Assembly (NCBI GenBank): GCA_024642205.1 | Contig: JAHEBQ010000007.1 | Span: forward strand, 79,383-143,382 | DNA: 64,000 nt | DNA from: Planctomycetaceae bacterium | Lineage (GTDB): Bacteria > Planctomycetota > Planctomycetia > Pirellulales > Pirellulaceae | Direction: 5' to 3' | Shown: positions 7,453-15,945 of the stretch, one piece after another | Layout of the letters: every line of letters starts with the position of its first letter | Numbering within the stretch: position 1 is the stretch's first letter | Translations under genes and position numbers: made by a program | The notes under the pieces: generated by a model | What the model was told of the DNA's origin: nothing | Seen by the model: the letters and a program-made list of their open reading frames with translations, nothing else | Databases searched by the model: none

Positions 7453-10266
7453 ATGGAGACTGCCACTTCATTTCAGCAACAGCAAGCGGTCGGCGGCGGC
7501 AATTGCGATTGGTATCAAATTGCACCTGAGCAGACGATCACGCGGTTGAAAACAGACCTTTTGTCGGGATTGACCGGCGCTGAAGCCAATCGTCGTCTGC
7601 AGACGCTGGGAAAAAACGAACTGATTGAAACGAATGGGCGAACCGGGTTCCGGATATTTTTGGCTCAACTCCAGAGCTCGCTGGTCTTGTTGTTGGTTGT
7701 GGCCATGCTGGTTTCGCTATTGGTCCATGAAACCAGCGATGCACTTGCGATTCTGGCAATCATCGTCATCAATACGTTGTTGGGGTTCTGGCAGGATCTG
7801 AGGGCAGAAAAATCTCTGGCGGAATTGAAGAAGCTGTTGGTTCCCAAAGTGGTTGTCCGGCGCGACAGCGACACGAAGAACATTCCGGCCAATGAACTGG
7901 TGATCGGCGATATTGTGACGCTACAGGCGGGCTATCTTGTGCCCGCGGATTGTCGGCTGATCGAGAACGCGGATTTATCGATTGACGAGTCGGCGTTGAC
8001 CGGCGAGTCGCTGCCGGTGGAAAAGACAATTGATGCATTGGACAAAGCCGATCTGTTAACCGGTGACCAGACCAACATGGGTTTCATGGGAACGATGGTG
8101 GTGCGGGGGCATGCGGTCGGCGTGGTAACCAACACGGGCATGGAAACCGAACTTGGCCGGATCGCCTCTTCGCTCCAGTCGGTCGAAGCTGAACCGACGC
8201 CCCTTCAAATTCATCTCGGGCTGCTCAGCCGGACACTCGCCGTGGTGGCGATCATTATCGTGGCGATGGTCTTTATCGGTGGGATGTTTGCTGGACAGGA
8301 TGCAAAGCTGATGTTGATGACGGCGCTGAGTCTGGCAGTGGCGGCGGTCCCCGAAGGCTTGCCTGCCGTGGCCACGGTCGCGTTGGCGATCGGGGCCAGG
8401 CGGATGTTCAGGCAAAACGCCCTGATCCGCGAATTGCCTGCGGTCGAGACTCTGGGTTCGGTGACCGTCATCTGCAGCGACAAAACAGGCACGCTGACGC
8501 AGAACAAGATGACGGCATCGATTCTCGATACGGCGAATTGCCGGATGGTCGTCGAAAAGGACGATTCATGCGCCGAATCACTGTCCATGCAATTGCTGTT
8601 GGTCGCGGGTTGCCTGTGCAACGATGCCCAGCTGAACCAGGAGGATTCCATACAGTCGGACAAGCAATCGACATCCGACAACCAGCACACCGCCGTTGGG
8701 GAACCGACAGAGAAAGCGCTGGTGGAAGTCGCCGCCAAATTTGGCTTTAATCAACTCGAGCTCCTGAGCGTATTCCCAAGAACCTCGGAGGTCGCCTTCA
8801 GCTCCGAACGACAACGGATGACAACGGTACACGACGTCAAGACGGCCCAGGCTCATTCGACTGCATTGCCGCTGAACGAGTTATTGACTCAACCATTGGA
8901 CGGGTTCAATCATGTGGCGTTTGTCAAAGGTTCGATAGATGCGGTACTTCAGATTTGCAACCGGGTTTGGGTGGATGATCACGTCGAGACGCTCGACGAG
9001 CCGTGGCGGGAACGAATTGAGAGTTCGGTCAATGAAATGGCATCCCAGGGAACCCGAGTATTGGCTTTTGGATTTCGGTCAGTCGGAAGCGGTTTGTCGG
9101 CTTCCGAGCTTGAGTCCGGGATTACCTTCATTGGGATGGTCGGGCTGACCGATCCGCCCCGGCCGGAAGCTGGAATCGCTGTGGCCCGGTGTCGTCAAGC
9201 CGGAGTGCGTCCAATCATGATTACCGGCGACCATCCGCTGACCGCCATACATATTGCCCAATCGCTGGGTATTTCCTGCGACGAAACGGCAATGACCGGT
9301 TATGAGTTGAGCGAAATGCCAGCCGAGACGTTGCGTCATCATGTGCGGAATACCTCGGTGTTTGCGCGAGTTGCGCCAGCCGACAAACTACGAATCGTCG
9401 AGGCCTTGCAGCAGAACCAGGAGGTTGTCGCGATGACCGGGGACGGGGTCAACGATGCGCCGGCGTTGAAACAGGCCAATGTCGGAGTCGCCATGGGACA
9501 AAACGGAACCGATGTCTCGAAGCAGGCCGCCAATGTCGTCTTGCTGGATGACAACTTCGCGACGATTGTCGCAGCAGTGGAACAGGGCCGAATCGTCTAT
9601 GCCAACATCTGCAAGTTCGTTCGGTACACGATGTCCAGCAATGTGGGTGAAATCCTGGTGATGACGCTGGGGCTCCTGTTTGGATTTCCGTTGCCATTGA
9701 TACCGCTCCAAATTCTCTGGATCAACCTGGTGACCGACGGTTTGCCGGGGCTGGCGTTAGCGGTGGAACCAGTGGAAAAGAACACAATGAACCGCCCGCC
9801 AATCCGACTCGACGAGCCCATCTTCAATCGCAAAATGAAGATTGCTGTGGTCTGGATTGGCGCCATGATCGGGATCCTGTCACTGCTCTCGGGAACCCTG
9901 CTCTCCTCAATCGAAAACGTTGATCATTGGCGAACGATTATCTTCAGCTCACTGACGTTCGCCCAGATGGGCAATGCCCTGGCATGTCGTTCCGATTCTC
10001 CGGTGTTGTTCGCCAGGAACATTCGCCAAAACGGGTGGCTGTGGAGTGCGATTGCTTTCACTTGTGCCCTGCAACTCGCCGTAATCTATTTGCCAGGTAT
10101 GCAAAACGTGTTTGAAACGGAATCATTAGCCTGGTGGGAGCTCTTGACTTGCGTCGCGATGGGCGTCGTGGTGTTAATCCTGATTGAAGTTCAGAAGCTG
10201 GTTTTGCCAATCGATGAACATCCGGAATCGCTTCGGCCCGCGTCGCGAATGGGGTCAAAACGATAA
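7453..10266 (+). CDS. P2-type cation (Ca2+-like) transporting ATPase
   Basis: 937-residue membrane pump of the SERCA/PMR1-like P2 group. Seen in order: N-terminal cation-ATPase domain (about 20-90), TM1-2, actuator domain with LTGESLPVEK, TM4 with the ion-binding VAAVPEGLP, phosphorylation motif DKTGTLTQ with Asp343, nucleotide domain, hinge MTGDGVNDAPALKQA, and a six-helix C-terminal domain. PEGLP in TM4 is typical of Ca2+ or Mn2+ pumps. The ATG at 7453 has an AGGGTGG ribosome binding site; a TTG at 7429 overlaps the preceding stop. Cotranscribed with the K+ channel. The mycobacterial dormancy pump CtpF belongs to the same P2 group. Confidence 0.92.
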   Translation: METATSFQQQQAVGGGNCDWYQIAPEQTITRLKTDLLSGLTGAEANRRLQTLGKNELIETNGRTGFRIFLAQLQSSLVLLLVVAMLVSLLVHETSDALAILAIIVINTLLGFWQDLRAEKSLAELKKLLVPKVVVRRDSDTKNIPANELVIGDIVTLQAGYLVPADCRLIENADLSIDESALTGESLPVEKTIDALDKADLLTGDQTNMGFMGTMVVRGHAVGVVTNTGMETELGRIASSLQSVEAEPTPLQIHLGLLSRTLAVVAIIIVAMVFIGGMFAGQDAKLMLMTALSLAVAAVPEGLPAVATVALAIGARRMFRQNALIRELPAVETLGSVTVICSDKTGTLTQNKMTASILDTANCRMVVEKDDSCAESLSMQLLLVAGCLCNDAQLNQEDSIQSDKQSTSDNQHTAVGEPTEKALVEVAAKFGFNQLELLSVFPRTSEVAFSSERQRMTTVHDVKTAQAHSTALPLNELLTQPLDGFNHVAFVKGSIDAVLQICNRVWVDDHVETLDEPWRERIESSVNEMASQGTRVLAFGFRSVGSGLSASELESGITFIGMVGLTDPPRPEAGIAVARCRQAGVRPIMITGDHPLTAIHIAQSLGISCDETAMTGYELSEMPAETLRHHVRNTSVFARVAPADKLRIVEALQQNQEVVAMTGDGVNDAPALKQANVGVAMGQNGTDVSKQAANVVLLDDNFATIVAAVEQGRIVYANICKFVRYTMSSNVGEILVMTLGLLFGFPLPLIPLQILWINLVTDGLPGLALAVEPVEKNTMNRPPIRLDEPIFNRKMKIAVVWIGAMIGILSLLSGTLLSSIENVDHWRTIIFSSLTFAQMGNALACRSDSPVLFARNIRQNGWLWSAIAFTCALQLAVIYLPGMQNVFETESLAWWELLTCVAMGVVVLILIEVQKLVLPIDEHPESLRPASRMGSKR

Positions 10267-10268
10267 CG

Positions 10269-10295
10269 GTGACGACCAGAACCGTCACGTTTTTT
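10269..10295 (+). terminator. Rho-independent terminator after the cation ATPase
   Basis: Six-base stem GTGACG (10269-10274) and CGTCAC (10283-10288) with an 8-base loop, followed by G and six T, starting three bases after the ATPase stop codon. Confidence 0.7.
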
Positions 10296-10310
10296 GGGCG
10301 AATTCGCCCA
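10295..10310. repeat. 16-bp perfect palindrome, possible activator site
   Basis: TGGGCGAATTCGCCCA, 53 bases upstream of the sigma-54 promoter at 10363. Its core GCGAATTCGC recurs at 17850-17859 upstream of the promoter at 18038. This position and symmetry suit an enhancer-binding-protein site; it could also simply extend the terminator region. Confidence 0.4.
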
Positions 10311-10362
10311 CCGAAGTTCTCTCGCTCTTTTCAAGACAGTCCCAATTCAATGTAGCGGCAAA

Positions 10363-10378
10363 TGGCATGGCGTTTGCA
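10363..10378 (+). promoter_or_regulatory. Sigma-54 promoter for the hibernation-factor gene
   Basis: TGGCATG-GCGT-TTGCA with correct spacing, about 107 bases upstream of the ATG at 10485. Confidence 0.8.
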
Positions 10379-10484
10379 ATTTTTCAAGTTACTGTTTGGA
10401 GGTCATTTGTCCCGTACCGGAATCAAGGAGGCAGGTCAAGCGGACGGGGCAGCACTCGGCGCGTCATTCCGACAGGAATCAAAG

Positions 10485-10889
10485 ATGAAAATAGAAATCG
10501 TAACCAACCATGTCGAAAACGAAGAAATGGTCCGAGAGTTTATTCAGCGCAAAGTGAAATTTGCGCTGGAATCCGTAAAGAACCGGGTGGCACACCTCAC
10601 GGTCCGGCTGGAAGACGAAGCGGACCATGTAAAATCACTGGATTTCCTGTGCCAGATCGAAGCGTCGATGTTGCCGGAGGGAGAAATTCATGTCTCAGCG
10701 CATGGCGAATCATTTTTTGATTCTGCACTTCAGGCATGTCGAAAGATGCAGCATGCGATCCTGTACGGAGCTGGCCGCAATTCGACATCATCCCGCATTG
10801 GTCATCGTGCGCCAAAGCAGGCGTTGAAATTGTCGTTGGAGGACAAGCTTGAGCCAGAAAATGACAAGGCGGGTCTGGATCAGGGCTGA
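10485..10889 (+). CDS. Ribosome hibernation factor, HPF/RaiA-like
   Basis: 134 residues, S30AE-like fold: MKIEIVTNHVENEEMVREFIQRKVKFALESVKNRVAHLTVRLEDE, then a strand-helix unit ending in CRKMQHAIL. These proteins bind the 30S decoding region and silence ribosomes in starved cells. Only the N-terminal domain plus a charged C-terminal tail is present, so it is a short form without the long-HPF dimerisation domain. The sequence diverges from canonical HPF, so the family call is good but not certain. AGGAA ribosome binding site before ATG 10485, and its own sigma-54 promoter. Confidence 0.75.
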   Translation: MKIEIVTNHVENEEMVREFIQRKVKFALESVKNRVAHLTVRLEDEADHVKSLDFLCQIEASMLPEGEIHVSAHGESFFDSALQACRKMQHAILYGAGRNSTSSRIGHRAPKQALKLSLEDKLEPENDKAGLDQG

Positions 10890-11109
10890 CTCAAGTCAGG
10901 GCTTAAATCAAGAATATTTCCGTTTTTCGGGGCGTCGAGACAGGGCAGGAAAAAGACCCAAGTGCATTGATGTCTCGGCGGCTGCCGAGGCATCCCGGAC
11001 TGAAGTCTGGCTTGGGCAAATTAATTTGGGAAACGGCTGAGTTGCACTATCCGATACCTCTGGGCTCTGATGTCGCTCAAGCCCGGACACATTTCAAGGG
11101 AGCAAGACA

Positions 11110-11538
11110 ATGATTTTGAAAGAGCTTTTTCGTGAGCAGCTGGAAACCTTTACTTTGACCAGGCACGCTCGGCTTCACGATGCGGCGGCGTTGATGCAGC
11201 GAGAAAAAATTGGATCCATTGTGATCGTGGAGGACCAAAAAGTAATCGGCATTGTCACCGACAGGGATATCGGTTTGTGCCTCGCGCTGGGCGCAGCGAC
11301 TCCGGATTCACTGGTTGGTGAAGTCATGTCAAAGTCGGTTGAGACAATCAACGAATCGATGAATCTGCTGGATGTGACGATGTTTTTTCGTACCGCCAGG
11401 GTGAAACGACTTCCGGTGGTCGATGATTATGATCGGTTGGTTGGAATTATCTCCATCGATGATGTAATGGCACTTCTGTCACGTGAGATGTTTGATACCT
11501 GCTCGGCACTGGAACCGAAAATCGGGCATATGATTTGA
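11110..11538 (+). CDS. CBS-pair domain protein
   Basis: 142 residues with two CBS motifs (about 10-60 with GSIVIVEDQKVIGIVTDRDI, and about 75-130 with RVKRLPVVDDYDRLVGIISIDDVM). It is a compact pair, the arrangement seen in mycobacterial hypoxic response protein 1. AAGGGAG ribosome binding site before ATG 11110. A weak sigma-54-like match (GGGCTCT-N4-TCGCT at 11062-11077) is not convincing, so its promoter is unassigned. The ligand is unknown; adenosine nucleotides are usual. Confidence 0.88.
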   Translation: MILKELFREQLETFTLTRHARLHDAAALMQREKIGSIVIVEDQKVIGIVTDRDIGLCLALGAATPDSLVGEVMSKSVETINESMNLLDVTMFFRTARVKRLPVVDDYDRLVGIISIDDVMALLSREMFDTCSALEPKIGHMI

Positions 11539-12194
11539 TGCTTGTCGTGACGAAGACATGACTGGTTGTGATGGAGTCATCGGAGTATTTCTCGAAGCCA
11601 ATCGGATTGACTTGCTGACGGAATCACTGCTCTCCAACGAACCCAGAAAACACACTCATTCTTTTGAGGTTTCGGGTCGGTTCCATCGTGACCGTGGCGA
11701 ATTGCCGCGGTGAATAGAATTTGAGGGACGGTGAAAACAGATTTCGCATTTGACCCACCCATGACCGCCATGGTCAGGGCTTGCTGATCGTTGTAGCTGG
11801 TCTGGAGATCACCGCCCTGATCATAGCTTACAGAGGGTCATGTATTTCACTTGCTGAAACCTCCCTGGAGTCATTGTCTGATTTTGAGTCCCTTGTCAAT
11901 TCGTTATCAAGGACCGGGAAATCCGGACTACAGCACGGACACGGAACTGTGCACCACCGTCCGGGTAAGATACGAACAGCTTCCGAAAATGGCGGTCATG
12001 CGACCCAGGACTTCCGTCAGAACAGGAAATTCTAACCGGACAAAGTGTGACTGAGCTGGCACGACACGGCTCACGAACCCATCGATTAAGAAAATTCATT
12101 TGCGGCCGGGTATCAACCAGACCGAAAGCGTCTTTTGCGAATGAATCAACTTAATCCAGCATTTCAAGTGCGAATGTTATTTTCACCGTCGCAC
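11539..12194. other. Intergenic region between convergent genes, no gene recognised
   Basis: 656 bases. Overlapping short frames on both strands lack ribosome binding sites or family resemblance. An inverted repeat (CCGTGGC-gaatt-GCCGCGG) is present near 11694-11712. A TGGCACG at 12056 has no GC at the right distance. Possibly decayed coding DNA. Confidence 0.5.
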
Positions 12195-13139
12195 TTAGCT
12201 CGTTTCCGACTTTTCCTGGGTTTGAATGGGTTTGATTGGGGATTTAAATCCGAGGGGTTTGACCACCAGGAGTGAGCAGGGAAGGTTGTCCAGGACGGCT
12301 TCGACGGTGCTTCCCAACAGCCGATGCAGTGGGTGGTTTTGAGAGGCGCTGGACATGACCACGACATCGACGGACTTTTTTCGGCAGACGTCGGGAATGA
12401 CTTCGACGGGATCACCATTTTCGACGATCACGTTTTCTCCGAAGGCCGAAAGTTCGTGGGTTTTCCGAAAATGATCAAAAATCCCGAGATACGCTTGCTC
12501 AGCTTCTTCGAGATAGGAATTCACCGTTTCTTGACTGGTGTATTCGCGCATGAACTCGTCACCATAGAATTTCCAGCAATACAAGGCAGTCAGTTTGTCG
12601 GAAGTCTTGGCCAGCCGTCTGGCTTCGGCGAGGATTGCCTCGTTTTCCTTGTCATCGTGTTCGGCGTTGACGCATGCCAGGACCCGCGGATCAGAAATGG
12701 TTTCGTCGTCGACAAGGAGTAATGGACATGGGCAGACGCGCATCAGGTTACGCGCGGTCGTACCGAACGAGCTCAAATGCCGGCTTTTGTGTCCTTTCAT
12801 GTATCGAATGACCAGGTTGGCGTTTTCTGCGACCGCCTTTCGAGCAATTTCTTCGGACGAATTGCCGAACAGGATTTCGGTTTTTACATCAACTTTCCAC
12901 TGATCGAAGACCGCGGCGACCTTTTGGAGGCGTTTCCGTTTGTCGGCGACCACGATCTCGAACAGGTCCTCGGCATTGCTGGTTAACCACTTGGAAGCCA
13001 GCGAGGGGCGCCGAACCGTATCGACGACCAGCACCGAAGCCGAATGCAATTGGGCCAGTTCTAGAGCGGTCTGTTCTGCTGCATGTGCGGCTTCGGAGCC
13101 ATCTGTAACCAGTATGATTTTTTCGTATCCGTTTTCCAT
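12195..13139 (-). CDS. Tandem universal stress protein (two UspA domains)
   Basis: 314 residues: first USP domain about 1-145 (KIILVTDGSEAAHAAEQTALELA), second about 150-300. Both nucleotide motifs are degenerate (first IRYMKGHKSRHLSSFGTTARNL, second MSSASQNHPLHRLLGSTVEAV), so this is probably a non-nucleotide-binding or altered-ligand member. The C-terminal tail is basic and Gln/Glu-rich. AAAGGGATG before ATG 13139. A sigma-54 promoter lies at 13211-13226 on the same strand, paired with that of the USP-GspE gene. Confidence 0.88.
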   Translation of the reverse strand: MENGYEKIILVTDGSEAAHAAEQTALELAQLHSASVLVVDTVRRPSLASKWLTSNAEDLFEIVVADKRKRLQKVAAVFDQWKVDVKTEILFGNSSEEIARKAVAENANLVIRYMKGHKSRHLSSFGTTARNLMRVCPCPLLLVDDETISDPRVLACVNAEHDDKENEAILAEARRLAKTSDKLTALYCWKFYGDEFMREYTSQETVNSYLEEAEQAYLGIFDHFRKTHELSAFGENVIVENGDPVEVIPDVCRKKSVDVVVMSSASQNHPLHRLLGSTVEAVLDNLPCSLLVVKPLGFKSPIKPIQTQEKSETS

Positions 13140-13210
13140 GGCATCCCTTTACAAGTTCATTTTGTCGGCGATCCGCACTGAAATTTTCAATTGAGTCCAG
13201 CGGCCCACTT

Positions 13211-13226
13211 AGCATTTTCCATGCCT
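13211..13226 (-). promoter_or_regulatory. Sigma-54 promoter for the tandem USP gene
   Basis: Minus strand reads AGGCATG-GAAA-ATGCT: correct GG-N10-GC spacing, one mismatch in each half. 72 bases upstream of the start at 13139. Confidence 0.65.
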
Positions 13227-13420
13227 ATTGTACGTGAGTCCGCTTGTCTCAACTACATGTGATTGCGGACATGTTCGTGCGGTTTGGCGCGCAAGTTCGT
13301 GAAATATCGCCCATCCATACTGATCTACGGAACCCCGAAGTGTTGTTGTAACGCGTCCTTTGCGCCTGTCGAATCCGGTGGCGCGGCAGTCGGCCAGCCG
13401 CATTTATTTCGTTTGAATGT

Positions 13421-13436
13421 TGGCATGAAGATTGCG
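13421..13436 (+). promoter_or_regulatory. Sigma-54 promoter for the USP-GspE fusion gene
   Basis: TGGCATG-AAGA-TTGCG with correct spacing; 46 bases upstream of ATG 13482. Confidence 0.78.
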
Positions 13437-13481
13437 AACGAGACGTGGTAGCTCAATGCAGTTTACAGGAATTAATACGCC

Positions 13482-15296
13482 ATGGCACTCTTAACACAAA
13501 TCCTCGTTCCCACCGATTTCAGTCGAAATAGCGCCCAGGCCATCAACTACGCCTGCGATTTGGCGAAGCAGTCCAAAGCGAGGTTGCATTTGCTTCATGT
13601 GGTTGGACGGGATTTCGACAAACGAGATCAGGTCAATCGATTGGAACGAATCGGGGCGATGGTTGATGCCCGTGCCGAGCTGTCGCTGGATACTGTCAAG
13701 CAAGTCATTGGCGGGCAGCCCGCGAACGTGATCGTTGAATATTCACAGGACAATGAAATCGATCTGGTGGTAATGGGAACTCACGGTCGTTCGGGATTGG
13801 CTCATCTGACGATGGGCAGCGTTGCCGAACACGTGCTGCGGGAAGCTCCCTGCCCGGTTTTGGTGCTCGGCCCCAGGGACGGTGAAACGGCGTCTCTGAG
13901 CCGCGCAGCGACAGTCCTGGAAGCTTCGATCAGCGAAGGAATTGACGAGAGCATGGAAGATGGACGATCGCGCATGCATCAACGGTTAGTGGGCGAATTA
14001 CGAATTCCGGCCACGACCGCGATCCTCCTGTTTGATGAGTTGGAAGATCGACAGTGGTTGCGATATGAAAATGGAAAATGGCATGCGGACCAGTCAATCG
14101 ATTTACGGAATGAATCCGAGGCCTTTGTGCCTGATTTTTCCGCCAGTTCGCCGGCCATCGAACTTGTCAAGCGCGCCAGGCGATTGAGCGCGACCGACGT
14201 TCATATCGATCCCACCGACAACGAACAACACCTGGTGCGGTTAAGAATCGACGGCCAACTGAGCGAGTATTGTAAATTACACGGAGATGTCGCCCTGCAC
14301 CTGGTAAACCAGTTGAAGACGCTGGCGAATGTGGACATCGCAGATCCATTTCGACCCCAGGAAGCTAATCTGCGATTGCCAGAGGTTCTGGGAGACCTAG
14401 AGATTCGATTGACGACAGCCCCGGTTGCGGGCGGGCAGGCGGTCGCGCTTCGTCTGTTCGATCCTGAAAAGATCGGTCTTTCACTGGATGTGCTCGGATT
14501 TTCCGAGCACGCCCTGATGTCCGTGGAGGAAGTCATGCACCGCAATGATGGCCTGGTGTTGGTCACCGGGCCTACGGGATCCGGAAAAACGACAACGGTG
14601 TATTCAATGTTGCAATCCGTAAGCGGTGAGCGACAAAATATCGTATCGATCGAAGACCCGGTTGAGTTTTCTGTCCCGTTTGTCCGCCAGATGACGGTTG
14701 ATACAAAGCACGGGATCACGTTGACAACAGGTCTCAAAACGATTTTGAGAATGGATCCCGACGTCGTTTTCGTGGGTGAGATCCGGGACCCGGAAACGGC
14801 CGCCATTGGCATGCAAGCGGCCAGCAGCGGCAAGTACATTTTCTCGACAATGCATACGCGCGATGTCGCTTCGACAATCACCGCGCTCCTCGACATGCAC
14901 GTTGACAAACGGTCACTGGCAAGCAATCTGTCGGGTGTCATTAACCAGCGGATGGCGCGTCGGTTATGCACGCATTGCAAGAAAGCTTGTTCTCCAACGT
15001 CGGGGGAATCCGAAAAGTTTGCTGCATCGGGACTGGACGTCCCGGACCAGTTGTTCAAACCCATGGGGTGTAACAATTGCCGGGGGACAGGCTTTCATGG
15101 CCGAATCGGCATCTTTGAAGTTGGGAAAATTACGGAAGATCTTCGGCAAGCGATTTTCGAGGAACGCTCGGCACGCGATCTCCAGGAACTGTTGCGAACC
15201 AATGGTTCCGTCAAATTGGAATGCGATGCGTTGATGAAAGTGGCCTCGGGTTTGATTGGATTCAATGAAGCGATTGGGATTCGCTGGTTCGCTTGA
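13482..15296 (+). CDS. Fusion of a universal stress protein and a GspE/PilB-type secretion ATPase
   Basis: 604 residues. Residues 1-130 are a complete USP domain with an intact ATP motif (GTHGRSGLAHLTMGS, 99-113). Residues about 220-600 are a GspE-family motor ATPase: Walker A GPTGSGKTTT (363-372), Asp box SIEDPVEF (389-396), Walker B MDPDVVFVGEIRD (424-436), His box near MHT (457-459), and a zinc site with CTHC (496-499) and CNNC (530-533). The usual N-terminal GspE domain that binds the membrane partner is replaced by the USP domain and a linker (130-220). No pilus or type II secretion genes adjoin it. ATG 13482 opens the USP domain. It is one continuous frame, not an artefact of two genes. 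The function is unknown; a stress- or nucleotide-gated motor is inference. Confidence 0.9.
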   Translation: MALLTQILVPTDFSRNSAQAINYACDLAKQSKARLHLLHVVGRDFDKRDQVNRLERIGAMVDARAELSLDTVKQVIGGQPANVIVEYSQDNEIDLVVMGTHGRSGLAHLTMGSVAEHVLREAPCPVLVLGPRDGETASLSRAATVLEASISEGIDESMEDGRSRMHQRLVGELRIPATTAILLFDELEDRQWLRYENGKWHADQSIDLRNESEAFVPDFSASSPAIELVKRARRLSATDVHIDPTDNEQHLVRLRIDGQLSEYCKLHGDVALHLVNQLKTLANVDIADPFRPQEANLRLPEVLGDLEIRLTTAPVAGGQAVALRLFDPEKIGLSLDVLGFSEHALMSVEEVMHRNDGLVLVTGPTGSGKTTTVYSMLQSVSGERQNIVSIEDPVEFSVPFVRQMTVDTKHGITLTTGLKTILRMDPDVVFVGEIRDPETAAIGMQAASSGKYIFSTMHTRDVASTITALLDMHVDKRSLASNLSGVINQRMARRLCTHCKKACSPTSGESEKFAASGLDVPDQLFKPMGCNNCRGTGFHGRIGIFEVGKITEDLRQAIFEERSARDLQELLRTNGSVKLECDALMKVASGLIGFNEAIGIRWFA

Positions 15297-15365
15297 GATG
15301 TCCAATGCCAGCACAAACGGACAACTGGATTTCATAGGTTTTGCGCGCTACATGCCGGACTTGCC

Positions 15366-15378
15366 CGTGCGGTTTGGC
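15366..15378. repeat. 13-bp element shared with 13276-13288, possible activator site
   Basis: CGTGCGGTTTGGC, identical to the copy upstream of the USP-GspE promoter. Both copies are preceded by a GGAC six to seven bases upstream. It ends 77 bases before the -24 element at 15455, a normal distance for an enhancer-binding protein. A looser match (CGGGCGGTT) occurs at 23423-23431. Confidence 0.4.
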
Positions 15379-15454
15379 CCATTGATGATGACAGCACACG
15401 GAGACTTCTCCCGTTGGAACGTCAATTCTGCGTGATGGTTGTTTTCCACAAACT

Positions 15455-15470
15455 TGGCACATTGATTGCA
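15455..15470 (+). promoter_or_regulatory. Sigma-54 promoter for the BON/Hsp20 genes
   Basis: TGGCACA-TTGA-TTGCA, correct spacing, 42 bases upstream of ATG 15512. Confidence 0.82.
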
Positions 15471-15511
15471 ATTCATCGATCAAGAAGAACCAGTTGCTGG
15501 AGATCAGACAA

Positions 15512-15889
15512 ATGCCCAACATCACAGACATTGCTATTTTGCCGATCGATCGACTTATCAAGCCAGGGATGGGAACCAGTAGATTGAGTGTTTCCAAAGC
15601 GATTGAAGAGCGTGCCAGGGCATTGCTTGAATCCCATCCGCATTTTCGAGGTCGAACAAGGTGGGTTCACTGCAAGTGCAGAAATCGCCGGCTCTGTTTG
15701 TCCGGCAAGGTGCCGTCATATTATCTGAAACAGTTGGCCCAGGAAGCCGTCCGCGACATCGAGGGCGTTGATGCAATCATCAACCAAATCGTCGTTGGCA
15801 GTCCTGTCTGGCAAATAGACAAGTCAATCCAGAATGATAAAGCTTCGTTACCGAGTTGGAAGACAACAGGCGGAATCAAGGCTCGCTAG
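15512..15889 (+). CDS. BON-domain protein
   Basis: 125 residues. The BON fold covers about 35-100 (RALLESHPHFRGRTRWVHCK, then LSGKVPSYYLKQLAQEAV, ending VDAIINQIVV), the usual alpha-beta-beta-alpha-beta order. No signal peptide is seen, so it is probably cytoplasmic, unlike OsmY. Two Cys near the centre (HCKCRNRRLC). BON domains are thought to bind phospholipid or ligands; the role here is unknown. GGAGATC ribosome binding site before ATG 15512. First gene of a probable operon with Hsp20, 56 bases downstream. Confidence 0.78.
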   Translation: MPNITDIAILPIDRLIKPGMGTSRLSVSKAIEERARALLESHPHFRGRTRWVHCKCRNRRLCLSGKVPSYYLKQLAQEAVRDIEGVDAIINQIVVGSPVWQIDKSIQNDKASLPSWKTTGGIKAR

Positions 15890-15945
15890 TAACGGGTTTT
15901 TTCTCCAATCAGAATTTCAGCCCATTTCAAGGAGAAGTAAAGAAG

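Larger units (their letters stand above)
13140..13481. other. Intergenic control region of two divergent USP genes
   Basis: 342 bases with no gene. Holds two divergent sigma-54 promoters (13211-13226 minus, 13421-13436 plus) and, between them, the 13-base element CGTGCGGTTTGGC at 13276-13288, which recurs exactly at 15366-15378 upstream of the BON promoter. Confidence 0.6.

Noticed and set aside
11062..11077. Sigma-54-like site before CBS gene 11110-11538
   Set aside because: GGGCTCT-N4-TCGCT matches only the GG and GC; too weak.
12056..12072. TGGCACG in the 11.5-12.2 kb gap
   Set aside because: The GC lies 9, not 10, bases after GG, and no gene follows on that strand.
13482..15296. A type II secretion or type IV pilus operon around the GspE-like gene
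   Set aside because: No gspD/F/G or pilC/pilA genes adjoin; neighbours are USP and BON/Hsp20 genes.
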